Below are positions 26,916 to 34,573 of a stretch of DNA of 64,000 bases, one piece after another. The DNA comes from DATKMK01 sp035541895. Lineage in GTDB: Bacteria > Desulfobacterota > Binatia > HRBIN30 > JACQVA1. The notes beneath the pieces were generated by a model, which did no database searches, was not told the DNA's origin, and saw only the letters and a list, made by a program, of their open reading frames with translations. The stretch is from NCBI GenBank assembly GCA_035541895.1, contig DATKMK010000119.1:146099-210098 (forward strand). Direction: 5' to 3'. Positions within the stretch are counted from its first letter, which is position 1. Every line of letters starts with the position of its first letter. Position numbers and translations under genes: made by a program.

Positions 26916-27881
26916 ATGACTCGGGGACTGACACGCGCGAACCGCATCGCCAGTTGGATCGTCGCCTTCGCCATCTTGCTGGCTGCCGCTCCAGCACCGG
27001 TCGCGGCCGCCGCGTGCGTCGGTGACTGCAACGAGTTGAACGGAGTGACGATCGAAGAAGTACAACACACCGTGAACATTTATCTCGACACTGCGGATCT
27101 CAGTGGGTGTCCGAACGCCGATCGCGACCACGACGGTCGGGTGACCATCGACGAAGTGCAAGCGGCGGTACTGTCGTATTTGGGAGACGTCACGACTTGT
27201 CCGACTGTCGTGCCGCTCACCCCAACTGCCGAGGCGACCACCGCCACACCGACCCCGACGCCAACCGCCAGCTCCACGGACACTCCGACGGCGACACGTA
27301 GCAGCACTCTCACGCTCACGCCCACCCAGTCGGACACTCCGACCGCGACGCCGATTCCCGCGGATACGGCAACGCCAACACTGACCAACACGCGTACGCC
27401 GTCGCCGACGCCCACAAAGGCGCCGGTATGCGGCAACGGGTTTCTCGAAAGCGGCGAGACTTGTACCAGTTGCGCTGCGGACTGCGTGGTGAAGGCGTGC
27501 ACCGCCACCACGCCGCTGCGGACCTTCGCAGTCACCTTTGCCGCGCCGGCGGGACAAGATGTCTCCGGAATCACCGTCTTGGTCGGCTACAAGAGCGGCA
27601 CGGTGAGTCTGCCGGGGAAGGGAAACGCGGCGACGGTGTCGGCCCGCATCAAGAACAAGCCGTCGAACGTGATCTTCTCGGCGTTCGACCTCGACTATGC
27701 GCTTCGAACGGTCTTGTCACGCTCGACGCCAATTCCGCTCGGCCTGCTCTACACCATTGATTTCGATAGCTGCACCGGAGCAACCGCGCCGACGGCAGCG
27801 GATTTCGGCTGCACCGTCGAGGGGTGTGCCAATCAATTCGGCGATGTGAGCGGGTGCACCTGCGCCGTGACCCAACCGTGA
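26916..27881 (+). CDS. Exported protein: dockerin-like pair, long Thr/Pro linker, cohesin-like domain
   Basis: A 321-residue protein, nine bases after the previous stop. A signal peptide (ending VAAA) is followed by a dockerin-like pair in which the first loop is degenerate (DCNELNGVTIEEV) and the second good (DRDHDGRVTIDEV). A low-complexity Thr/Pro/Ser linker of about 65 residues leads to a Cys-rich stub (CGNGFLESGETC) and the shared C-terminal domain (ITVLVGYKSGTVSLPG, FSAFDLDYALR, YTIDFDSC). Confidence 0.85.
   Translation: MTRGLTRANRIASWIVAFAILLAAAPAPVAAAACVGDCNELNGVTIEEVQHTVNIYLDTADLSGCPNADRDHDGRVTIDEVQAAVLSYLGDVTTCPTVVPLTPTAEATTATPTPTPTASSTDTPTATRSSTLTLTPTQSDTPTATPIPADTATPTLTNTRTPSPTPTKAPVCGNGFLESGETCTSCAADCVVKACTATTPLRTFAVTFAAPAGQDVSGITVLVGYKSGTVSLPGKGNAATVSARIKNKPSNVIFSAFDLDYALRTVLSRSTPIPLGLLYTIDFDSCTGATAPTAADFGCTVEGCANQFGDVSGCTCAVTQP
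27223..27424 (+). repeat. Low-complexity Thr/Pro-coding repeat
   Basis: An imperfect run of short units built on ac(t/g)cc(g/a)acg encoding Thr-Pro-rich linker inside the 26916-27881 gene. Shorter versions occur in its neighbours. Such linkers are usually extended and often glycosylated in secreted proteins. The DNA repetition could allow linker length to vary by slippage. Confidence 0.65.
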
Positions 27882-27916
27882 TCGCGGCAGTCTGATTGGT
27901 GGAAGATGCAAGTCGC

Positions 27917-28780
27917 ATGAAGCTCTCAGTGTGCAGCGTTCTGGCATTGGCGTTCGTGGCCGCCATCGGCCTCGCGATCGCCGGCTGCGGCGGCGGCGGT
28001 TCCGATCCGTTCGCGCTGTGCGGCAACGGCCGGCTCGATCCGGGCGAGCAGTGTGACGACGGCAACCTACGTGACGACGACGGCTGCCTCAGCACGTGCG
28101 TCATCGCGCGCTGTGGCGACGGATTCGTCTATTCCGGCGTCGAAACCTGCGACGGCAAGGATTTCGCCGGCCAGAGCTGCGCGAGCTTCGGCTTTGCTGC
28201 CGGGACATTGCGCTGCTCAACGTCCTGCCAAGTCGACGCCTCGGGATGCAGCGTGCCGTTTACGCCGACGCCACCGCCGCCGAATACTCCGACTCCGACC
28301 GCCACACCGTCGCCAACGCCGCTGCGGTGCGGTAACGGCGTCATCGAGCCCGGTGAGACCTGCGACACCTGTCCCGCCGACTGTGTCGTGCGGACCTGCT
28401 CGGCCAGCACGCCGATGCACACGGTGGCCGTCAGCTTCACGCCGCCGGTCGGACAAGTCGTGTCGGGCTTGACGGTGCTCGTCGGGTATCGCAGCGACGT
28501 GGTCAGTCTTCCGGGGTCGGGCAGCGACAGTTCGGTATCGAGCCGCATCAAGAACCGCCCGTCGAACGCGATCTTCTCTGCGTTTGATCTCGACTACGCG
28601 CTGCGCGCGGTGATGTCACGCTCGGGTGGTCTGACCCCTGGCCAAGTGTTCACGATCAACTTCGACGGGTGTGCGGGAATGAGCGGCCCGACCTTGGACG
28701 ACTTCGGTTGCACCGTTGAAGGCTGCGCCAATCAGTTCGGCGACGTACCGGATTGCCAGTGTTCAATCACCATTCCGTAG
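27917..28780 (+). CDS. Lipoprotein with Cys-rich repeats and cohesin-like domain
   Basis: A 287-residue predicted lipoprotein. The signal sequence ends in a good lipobox (LAIAGC) followed by a Gly-rich stretch, so it should be lipid-anchored. Next come a myxobacterial-type Cys repeat (CGNGRLDPGEQCDDGN), a second Cys module, a Pro/Thr linker, another Cys stub and the shared C-terminal domain (LTVLVGYRSDVVSLPG, FTINFDGC). It has no dockerin-like part. As a membrane-anchored member of the set it could act as the receptor for dockerin-bearing neighbours. ATG 27917 is chosen over TTG 27896. Confidence 0.85.
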   Translation: MKLSVCSVLALAFVAAIGLAIAGCGGGGSDPFALCGNGRLDPGEQCDDGNLRDDDGCLSTCVIARCGDGFVYSGVETCDGKDFAGQSCASFGFAAGTLRCSTSCQVDASGCSVPFTPTPPPPNTPTPTATPSPTPLRCGNGVIEPGETCDTCPADCVVRTCSASTPMHTVAVSFTPPVGQVVSGLTVLVGYRSDVVSLPGSGSDSSVSSRIKNRPSNAIFSAFDLDYALRAVMSRSGGLTPGQVFTINFDGCAGMSGPTLDDFGCTVEGCANQFGDVPDCQCSITIP

Positions 28781-28812
28781 AACGACTTTGACGACGAAGA
28801 GAGAGAAGAAAA

Positions 28813-29277
28813 ATGAAACGAATCATCCGTACCATGACGCTGACCGCTGTGACCGCTCTGCTTGCGCCGGCCGCGCACGCAGGAGCCGACCCATGCATTG
28901 GAACCACGCCGATCCGCAGCGCGGCGGTCGACCTCGCCATACCCAAGGACCAGACCGTTTCCGGACTCGCCGTGCTGATCAAGTTTCCCGCGCAAGCGGT
29001 GACCTTGCCGAACACCGTGAGTGACCGCGCAGTCGCTGAGCGGGTCACGAATCGACCCGACAAAGCGATCGTAGCCGCGCACGTCAACGAGGACACGATC
29101 CGCGTGGTGCTGGCGCGCGCGGAGGTGTTCGCTCCCGGTCAACTGATCGGCATCGATTTCGACAGTTGTCGCGGCGCGTCCACTCCAGTCGCCGCAGATT
29201 TCTCCTGCAGTGTTGAAGGTTGCGCGAATCAATTCGGCGCGGTCGAGGGTTGCACGTGCGCCGTGCGTCTCCCCTGA
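28813..29277 (+). CDS. Exported minimal cohesin-like domain protein
   Basis: A 154-residue protein consisting of a signal peptide (ending AHA-G) and little more than the shared domain (LAVLIKFPAQAVTLPN, IGIDFDSC, VEGCANQFGAVEGCTC). It shares with the two preceding genes the C-terminal motif VEGCANQFG. A purine-rich ribosome site precedes the ATG. It is the simplest paralogue and delimits the domain at about 120 residues. Confidence 0.85.
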   Translation: MKRIIRTMTLTAVTALLAPAAHAGADPCIGTTPIRSAAVDLAIPKDQTVSGLAVLIKFPAQAVTLPNTVSDRAVAERVTNRPDKAIVAAHVNEDTIRVVLARAEVFAPGQLIGIDFDSCRGASTPVAADFSCSVEGCANQFGAVEGCTCAVRLP

Positions 29278-29308
29278 CTTTCAATGACGCGGCGACCAGG
29301 AGGCAGGC

Positions 29309-30052
29309 ATGAGCACATCGCGTGGGTGGCCGCTGGCGATCGGGATCGGTTCGATCGCAGTGGTCGTAGTCCTTATCACCGATCGTCAGCCCTCATGGAT
29401 GGACGATGAGCGCCAGATGCCCCGCACGTCTAGAGTCGAGCAAGGTGCTCCGTCCGCATCGAATCCGCAGTGGTCGCCAGCAACGGATTTTCCGCAAGCT
29501 GGCCGTGGGCCGCATTCGGTCGGAGCGTCGTCCGGTTCCGCAGCGCGACCCGACTGGACCACCACGAATGCCTTGCAACGCCACCTCGCCCCACTTCAGC
29601 ACGATACTGAGCCGGGCAACGCGGCCGATGAGGAGATCGCGGAATTTGTTGAGGCGGCCCAGAATGCGCCCGACCCCGACGAACGTGCCGTCGCACTTCT
29701 TGGGTTGCGGGGCGCAGCGGATCGCTCTGTGGCGGAAGAATTACTCCATTCGCTGGGCGACCCAGACCCGGAGGTCCGATCCACGGCGCTCGAACAATTG
29801 GCATTGGATCGGATTCAATGGTCGGACGAGGATGACGACGACGAGTTGTTTTCCGCCCTCAGCTCGAGCGTACAAGACCCGTCGCCGATTGTTCGAATCA
29901 CCGCGCTGCGGTTGGCGAGTCAAAGCGATACCGATCGCGCGCTGGGGTTGGTGCGGCAAGCAGAGCAGGACTCCGAGCCGGAGGTCCGCGACTGGGCCGC
30001 GATGTTGTTGGCGAGCGCCGACGAGGCCGGCGATGCTGCCAAGAAACAGTGA
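29309..30052 (+). CDS. Membrane-anchored HEAT-repeat protein
   Basis: A 247-residue protein with one N-terminal hydrophobic helix (about 8-24) that may be an anchor or signal. A Ser/Pro-rich spacer follows, then from about residue 105 three to four HEAT-like helical repeats (VALLGLRGAADRSVAEELL, DPDPEVRSTALEQL, SPIVRITALRLAS, SEPEVRDWAAMLL). HEAT repeats form protein-binding surfaces. GGAGG precedes the start. It lies 31 bases after the previous gene, the likely end of the receptor operon. Confidence 0.82.
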   Translation: MSTSRGWPLAIGIGSIAVVVVLITDRQPSWMDDERQMPRTSRVEQGAPSASNPQWSPATDFPQAGRGPHSVGASSGSAARPDWTTTNALQRHLAPLQHDTEPGNAADEEIAEFVEAAQNAPDPDERAVALLGLRGAADRSVAEELLHSLGDPDPEVRSTALEQLALDRIQWSDEDDDDELFSALSSSVQDPSPIVRITALRLASQSDTDRALGLVRQAEQDSEPEVRDWAAMLLASADEAGDAAKKQ

Positions 30053-30059
30053 ATGACTG

Positions 30060-30428
30060 TTGAATAGGGCTGGGCGGCCCGCCGTCTCAACTGCCGTGAC
30101 GGCGGGTACGGTCAGACTCTTGCTGCCCCGGTTCATTTTGGGCGGGTTGGTGGTCGTAGCGGTTTCAAGCGGGCCGGCCGTCCGCAGCACCCGTTGGCAC
30201 CGTCGGTCCGTTCCGCCGGGTGGCGTCGCACGACAGACCAGCACGAGTGCCGAGGTTGATGAGCGCCAAGCGAGTGACGCGGTTACGCCTCTGGTGGCTC
30301 ACCGCTCCGGCACGTCGTTTGTTCGGGCAACCCAAAACATTCTTGCACCGCCCGCAGTCGGAACACTCGTAGTATTGCCGATCCACCATCCTCTTAAGCT
30401 GCTACCTGCAGACTCCGACCCTCTGTAG
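30060..30428 (+). CDS. Doubtful small open frame, possibly exported
   Basis: A 122-codon open frame directly after the HEAT gene, beginning with TTG. Residues about 18-38 are hydrophobic (FILGGLVVVAVSSG) and could be a signal or anchor; the rest is low in recognisable structure. No family is recognised and no ribosome site is clear. It may simply be non-coding sequence of high GC. Confidence 0.3.
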   Translation: MNRAGRPAVSTAVTAGTVRLLLPRFILGGLVVVAVSSGPAVRSTRWHRRSVPPGGVARQTSTSAEVDERQASDAVTPLVAHRSGTSFVRATQNILAPPAVGTLVVLPIHHPLKLLPADSDPL

Positions 30429-30569
30429 CGTCATCTTTCGGTCGCGCGTTCGTTTCACGCGCTGTCGCCCGGCTGTCTTGCCAGCGGGGGCTTCCCCCCG
30501 AGCGCCCGCTGGCGCCGGGTCTCAACTCAACCGAACCTCAACGGAGGGGCCGTAGAATAGGAGGCGGCC
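30429..30569. other. Intergenic stretch with 9-bp hairpin
   Basis: No gene seen. It contains a perfect inverted repeat, gccagcggg (30480-30488) and cccgctggc (30505-30513), without a T-tract. This may end the upstream transcript only weakly, if at all. Confidence 0.4.
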
Positions 30570-30815
30570 ATGTTGCACGCTGTAATACGTTCCGCTCGTG
30601 ATGCATTGCATTTTTTCGGCGAGGTCAGCCCGTACAATCTCCAGACGTTGCGGGATCACGCGCGCCAAAGCGCACGCGACGCGGAGGCACTGCACTTGCG
30701 CTTCGAGATCGCGCGCAGTGATCGTCGGGCGTTCAACCGTTACACGGAACGGTGGCTTCCGAGTCTCAAGCAATCTGGTGTGACCGTCGAGGTCGCGGTT
30801 ACCCGCGACCAGTAA
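30570..30815 (+). CDS. Small hypothetical protein
   Basis: An 81-residue frame with a clear GGAGG seven bases before ATG 30570. The protein is predicted mostly helical, rich in Arg and Ala, with no signal peptide. I recognise no family. The ribosome site and normal codon use make it more credible than other short frames here. Confidence 0.5.
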   Translation: MLHAVIRSARDALHFFGEVSPYNLQTLRDHARQSARDAEALHLRFEIARSDRRAFNRYTERWLPSLKQSGVTVEVAVTRDQ

Positions 30816-30851
30816 AGAGATGGGCCGCAGGCGATGTGCCGTGGCCCAGTC

Positions 30852-30937
30852 CATCACAGGGGCGGCTCTATGCCCCCCGAAACGTCCGCCGACACCTGAG
30901 GCGCTCGGCGGACGACCATAGGGTCGCCCCTGTGATG
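30852..30937. mobile_element. MITE-like long palindrome
   Basis: An 86-bp imperfect palindrome. The outer 21-bp arms are catcacaggggcggctctatg (30852-30872) and the reverse complement of 30917-30937, with two or three mismatches. An inner perfect 10-bp repeat is cgtccgccga (30883-30892) / tcggcggacg (30905-30914). It has no coding capacity. The layout resembles short dispersed palindromes or MITEs with GGGGCGACCC-type ends found in many genomes. No clear target-site duplication was seen. Confidence 0.55.
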
Positions 30938-30976
30938 CTGAACCATCGCGGCTGATCGAATTGACTTGGAAATGGC

Positions 30977-31003
30977 CGAACCGTATCGTTCCCATACGGT
31001 TCG
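30977..31003 (+). promoter_or_regulatory. Perfect inverted repeat touching cysK start
   Basis: cgaaccgtat-cgttccc-atacggttcg: perfect 10-bp arms with a 7-base spacer, ending six bases before the cysK ATG and replacing a normal ribosome site. It could be an operator for a dimeric repressor or an RNA hairpin that blocks translation. Confidence 0.5.
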
Positions 31004-31009
31004 AGCTCG

Positions 31010-31942
31010 ATGCGTCGTCCAATCGCCTGCAGCCCGATTGAGTTGATCGGGAACACACCGGTGGTCCGCCTCAATCGGCTGAGCGGCCCGGGCGACGCGG
31101 AGGTGTGGGGCAAGCTTGAAGCCACCAACCCCGGTGGCAGTGTGAAAGATCGCATCTGTCTGGCCATGATCGAGGCGGCCGAACGGGATGGCCGTCTCAA
31201 GCCGGGCGATACCATTATCGAGCCGACGAGCGGCAACACGGGCATCGGGCTTGCGCTGGTGGCGGCGGTCAAAGGCTATCGGCTCATGCTCACCATGCCC
31301 GACACGATGAGCGAAGAGCGCCGTGCCTTGTTGACGGCATACGGTGCGGAATTGATCCTCACGCCGGATACCAAAGGCATGCACGCAGCCGTTCGCAAGG
31401 CCGAGGAACTCCGTGAAGCGCACCCTGACTATTTCATGCCGCAACAGTTCAGCAATCCCGCAAATCCCGACGCGCACCGACGAACAACCGCGGAGGAAAT
31501 TTTGGCGCAGTTCGAGCGCATCGATGCATTCGTTGCGGGTGTCGGAACTGGTGGCACCATCACGGGAGTCGGCGAGGTGTTGCGAGAACGAATGCCCGGG
31601 ATCAAGATCTATGCGGTCGAGCCCGAGTCATCGGCGGTGTTGTCGGGCAGGGATCCCGGCTTCCACAAGATCCAGGGCATCGGGGCCGGCTTCATCCCGG
31701 AAAACTTGAACGCCGACATCTACGACGAGGTCATTGCCGTGAGCGACGAGGACGCCGCGCATTGTACTCGCCGATTGGCGCGCGAAGAGGGTCTGCTGTT
31801 GGGGATTTCCTCGGGTGCGAATTGCTTCGCGGCGTTGCAGATCGCCCGCGAACTTGGGCCGGGAAAGGTCGTCCTGACGATTTTCTGCGACACCGGTGAG
31901 CGATATCTGACGACCGATCTCTACCAGGCCGAAGGGATATGA
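31010..31942 (+). CDS. cysK: Cysteine synthase A
   Basis: A 310-residue PLP enzyme that makes L-cysteine from O-acetylserine and sulfide. The PLP lysine is in NPGGSVKDR, with the substrate loop PTSGNTGIGLA, phosphate-binding GTGGTITG and the SSGAN motif near the C-terminus. The length is standard. No start upstream is possible because of an in-frame stop at 30962. The stop overlaps larE (ATGA), suggesting coupled cysteine and sulfur-transfer functions. Confidence 0.95.
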   Translation: MRRPIACSPIELIGNTPVVRLNRLSGPGDAEVWGKLEATNPGGSVKDRICLAMIEAAERDGRLKPGDTIIEPTSGNTGIGLALVAAVKGYRLMLTMPDTMSEERRALLTAYGAELILTPDTKGMHAAVRKAEELREAHPDYFMPQQFSNPANPDAHRRTTAEEILAQFERIDAFVAGVGTGGTITGVGEVLRERMPGIKIYAVEPESSAVLSGRDPGFHKIQGIGAGFIPENLNADIYDEVIAVSDEDAAHCTRRLAREEGLLLGISSGANCFAALQIARELGPGKVVLTIFCDTGERYLTTDLYQAEGI

Positions 31943-32793
31943 CCGAACTCGATCGCAAACTCGATCGGTTGCGTGAAATCCTGCGCGGCCTGCAGCCGGT
32001 GCTGGTGGCTTACTCGGGCGGCGTGGATTCGACGTTTTTGCTGCAGGTGGCCGCGCACGAGTTGGGGACGAATGCCGTGGCGTTGACGACCAAGTCGCCA
32101 ACTGCGGCCGACGACGATTTCGATCTCGCGGTGACCCTGGCACGCGAGTTCGACGTTGCGCACATCGTGATCGAAGCAAACGAGTTGGACATCCCGGGCT
32201 ACGCCGCTAATCCCACCAATCGTTGCTATTTCTGCAAGACCAACCTGTACGAGATTTGCGCCACAGAAGCCGCCAAGCGCGGGATTCCACACATCGTCGA
32301 CGGCGCGAACCTCGACGACCTCGGTGACTATCGACCCGGGCTGACGGCGGCGAGTGAGCACCGAATCCTCCATCCCTTGGTCGACGCGGAGTTGACGAAG
32401 CAGGACATCCGCGATCTGAGTCGCACGCTCGGCCTGCCGACATGGGATAAGCCATCGAGTCCGTGCTTGTCGTCGCGCTTCCCGTATGGAACCACGATCA
32501 CGCTCGAATCGCTGCGGCGCGTTGCCGGCGGTGAACGCGTGTTGCAGTCCCTCGGCTTCCGTGAATGCCGGGTCCGCTATCATGGCACGATCGCGCGCCT
32601 AGAAGTGCCAGCCCAAGAGATCGGCCGTTTCGCCGACGAAGCCGTGCGTACAGAGATCGTGCGACGGTTTAAGAATCTTGGCTTCTTGTATGTTGCCGTC
32701 GACTTACAAGGGTTTCGATCGGGTAGTCTCAACGAGGGGCTGCGCAAGTCTGCAGATACCATTCCGCCCACCGCAGATCGTCGGGAGTCGTAA
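31939..32793 (+). CDS. larE: ATP-dependent sacrificial sulfur transferase LarE
   Basis: A 284-residue PP-loop ATPase of the LarE family, which donates sulfur to the nickel-pincer nucleotide cofactor of lactate racemase and related enzymes. The PP-loop is YSGGVDST; CYFCKTNLY (Cys96, Cys99) and SSPCLSSRFPYG follow. Cys176 falls exactly where the sacrificial cysteine sits in the Lactiplantibacillus enzyme. It overlaps cysK by four bases, fitting a supply of cysteine. larB and larC are not in the window. Its 3' end overlaps convergent ispD by 65 bases. Confidence 0.92.
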   Translation: MTELDRKLDRLREILRGLQPVLVAYSGGVDSTFLLQVAAHELGTNAVALTTKSPTAADDDFDLAVTLAREFDVAHIVIEANELDIPGYAANPTNRCYFCKTNLYEICATEAAKRGIPHIVDGANLDDLGDYRPGLTAASEHRILHPLVDAELTKQDIRDLSRTLGLPTWDKPSSPCLSSRFPYGTTITLESLRRVAGGERVLQSLGFRECRVRYHGTIARLEVPAQEIGRFADEAVRTEIVRRFKNLGFLYVAVDLQGFRSGSLNEGLRKSADTIPPTADRRES

Positions 32794-33427
32794 TCTTCAG
32801 ATTCGTGGCGTCACCTCGGACCACGCGAACCGCGTGACCCAGGCGTTCAAGCAACGCTGCGTCATCGGTCGCAATCACGCCCTCGCGTCGCGCTCGATCA
32901 TGGGCCTCGCGAAGGAGTTGGGCACGGAACACTTGCGGGGTTTGCGCCAGCCAAACACTCTCGCGTGGCGGAGTACCGGTCACGATGCCGTGGCTATCGA
33001 CCAGTTTGGCGGTGTCCCGACTCGGCATTGCGAGCACGGCGGCACCGTGACGGGCGGCATCGGCGATCACGTCTGCAATCTGCGCCGGCCGAACGAACGG
33101 GCGGGCGCCATCGTGAACCGCGACCAAATCGATCGCCGGCGGCAGCGCCGCGAGCCCGGCCGCAACTGAATCCTGTCGTTCCGCTCCGCCGCTGACCACC
33201 GTCAGCGGGCAGCGCCATGGGCCCGTGGCAGCGAGAAGCTCGCGAGTTCGATTGCAATGGTCTTCGGCAACAACGGCCACAATCGAATCGATCGAAGCGG
33301 TCGCATCGAATGCTCGCAGGGTATGGAGTAGTATCGGCGTACCGGCAAGTGGGATCAGTGCCTTCGGCGTCTGACCGCCCATCCGCTCGCCGCGACCGGC
33401 CGCCACAACGATTGCTGCAACAGTCAT
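32729..33427 (-). CDS. ispD: 2-C-methyl-D-erythritol 4-phosphate cytidylyltransferase
   Basis: A 232-residue cytidylyltransferase of the MEP isoprenoid pathway. The N-terminal nucleotide loop is VVAAGRGERMGGQTPKAL, followed by SGGAERQDSV, VHDGARPFV and TDDAALLERLG, all conserved in IspD. The last 65 bases overlap the end of larE on the other strand. ispF is not downstream, where it is often found. Confidence 0.94.
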   Translation of the reverse strand: MTVAAIVVAAGRGERMGGQTPKALIPLAGTPILLHTLRAFDATASIDSIVAVVAEDHCNRTRELLAATGPWRCPLTVVSGGAERQDSVAAGLAALPPAIDLVAVHDGARPFVRPAQIADVIADAARHGAAVLAMPSRDTAKLVDSHGIVTGTPPRESVWLAQTPQVFRAQLLREAHDRARREGVIATDDAALLERLGHAVRVVRGDATNLKITTPDDLRWAEWYLQTCAAPR

Positions 33428-33442
33428 GGATGCAAAAAGAAA

Positions 33443-33471
33443 GGGCCGGGGAGAGACTCCCGGCCCTTTTT
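33443..33471 (-). terminator. Bidirectional Rho-independent terminator
   Basis: Perfect 8-bp GC stem, gggccggg (33443-33450) and cccggccc (33459-33466), loop gagagact. It is followed by five T on the + strand and TTTCTTTTT on the - strand. It lies 32 bases after the carD stop and just before the ispD start, so it separates these two - strand genes. Confidence 0.85.
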
Positions 33472-33497
33472 CGCCATACCTTCCTCGCGCCGACTGC

Positions 33498-33980
33498 TTA
33501 GTGCGCGAAGATGTCCTTCAACTCCTCCATGATCTTCTCTTCGGGATGCGCGCGCGCGATCGACAGCTCCTTCACAAGCAAGTTGCGTGCGGTGTCGAGC
33601 ATCTTGCGCTCGCCAAAGGACAACTCCTTGTCGCCTTTGAGCACGAACAGGTCGCGCAACACCTTGGCGATCTCGAGGACAGACCCAGTCTTGATCTTCT
33701 CCGTGTACTCGCGGTAGCGGCGGTTCCACGTCTGCTGGTCGATCTCGACCCGCTTTTGACGCAGGATCTTGTACACCTTGCTGACCATGTCCTTCCCGAT
33801 GATCCGCCGCAGCCCCACCGACGCCACATTTTCGGTTGGGATCATGATGGTCATGTCGTTGTCGAGGATCCGAAGCATATAAAACGTTTTTTCGGTCCCC
33901 GAAATGACCCTGACCTGTATACTTTGGATTACGCCAACCCCGTGAGCCGGGTAGACGACCTTCTCACCCACTTTGAACAT
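33498..33980 (-). CDS. carD: CarD/CdnL-family transcription regulator
   Basis: A 160-residue CarD_CdnL_TRCF protein. The N-terminal RNA-polymerase-interaction domain begins FKVGEKVVYPAHGVG, and a helical C-terminal domain (about 70-160) binds promoter DNA. CarD stabilises open complexes at rRNA and housekeeping promoters and is typical of myxobacteria, Actinobacteria and related groups. ATG 33980 has GGGAGG upstream. A terminator follows the gene. Confidence 0.93.
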   Translation of the reverse strand: MFKVGEKVVYPAHGVGVIQSIQVRVISGTEKTFYMLRILDNDMTIMIPTENVASVGLRRIIGKDMVSKVYKILRQKRVEIDQQTWNRRYREYTEKIKTGSVLEIAKVLRDLFVLKGDKELSFGERKMLDTARNLLVKELSIARAHPEEKIMEELKDIFAH

Positions 33981-34152
33981 CGTCCGGACCTCCCTGGCTC
34001 CGAAAAAGTAAGTGATTATTGCACGCGGGCGCGCGTTCGTCAAACCTACGATCTCCTGCCGATGGTCAGCAACCCGCTGAATTCCCGGCATTTTGTCTCT
34101 CTCGTCGGCCGGTGCTTGTTTGCGCTCGGACGATGGACTAAGCATCGCCTCC

Positions 34153-34572
34153 ATGCTCAAGAAGATTCATCATGTGGGAATCGTGGTAAGAAACCTCGAA
34201 GAGTCGTACGTTTTCTACCGCGATACACTCGGACTCCCCGTGCACAAGGTTCAGACGGTCGAGGATCAGGGCGTGAAAGCGGCTTTGCTCACGATCGGCA
34301 ACAGCGAAATCGAGTTGCTCGAGCCGATCAATGCCAATGGGGGGGTTGCGAAGTTCCTTGAGAAGCGAGGCGAGGGCATCCACCACATCTGCTTCGAAAC
34401 CGACGATGTCGCCTCTGAACTTCAGGCAACCGTCGCCAAGGGAATCCCCGTGATCGACAAGGCACCGCGCAAGGGGCTCGCTGGTATGATCTGCTTTCTC
34501 CATCCGAAGGCCAGCCACGGAGTCCTTGTCGAGTATGCCCAACCGTTCCCAAAGGATCACAAGGATCACTGA
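34153..34572 (+). CDS. mce: VOC-family protein, methylmalonyl-CoA epimerase-like
   Basis: A 139-residue VOC protein matching methylmalonyl-CoA epimerases: KKIHHVGIVVRNLEES at the N-terminus, EIELLEP with the metal-binding Glu, GEGIHHICFETDD with His, and GVLVEY with Glu. The enzyme interconverts (R)- and (S)-methylmalonyl-CoA in propionate metabolism. Mutase genes are not in view. A second VOC gene begins two bases after the stop. ATG 34153 is preferred over TTG 34093. Confidence 0.85.
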   Translation: MLKKIHHVGIVVRNLEESYVFYRDTLGLPVHKVQTVEDQGVKAALLTIGNSEIELLEPINANGGVAKFLEKRGEGIHHICFETDDVASELQATVAKGIPVIDKAPRKGLAGMICFLHPKASHGVLVEYAQPFPKDHKDH

Positions 34573-34573
34573 G

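Noticed and set aside
30165..30389. Small - strand frame with CSDCGRCKNVLGC
   Set aside because: It looks like a zinc-ribbon start, but it is short, lacks a ribosome site and the rest is unlike a protein domain.
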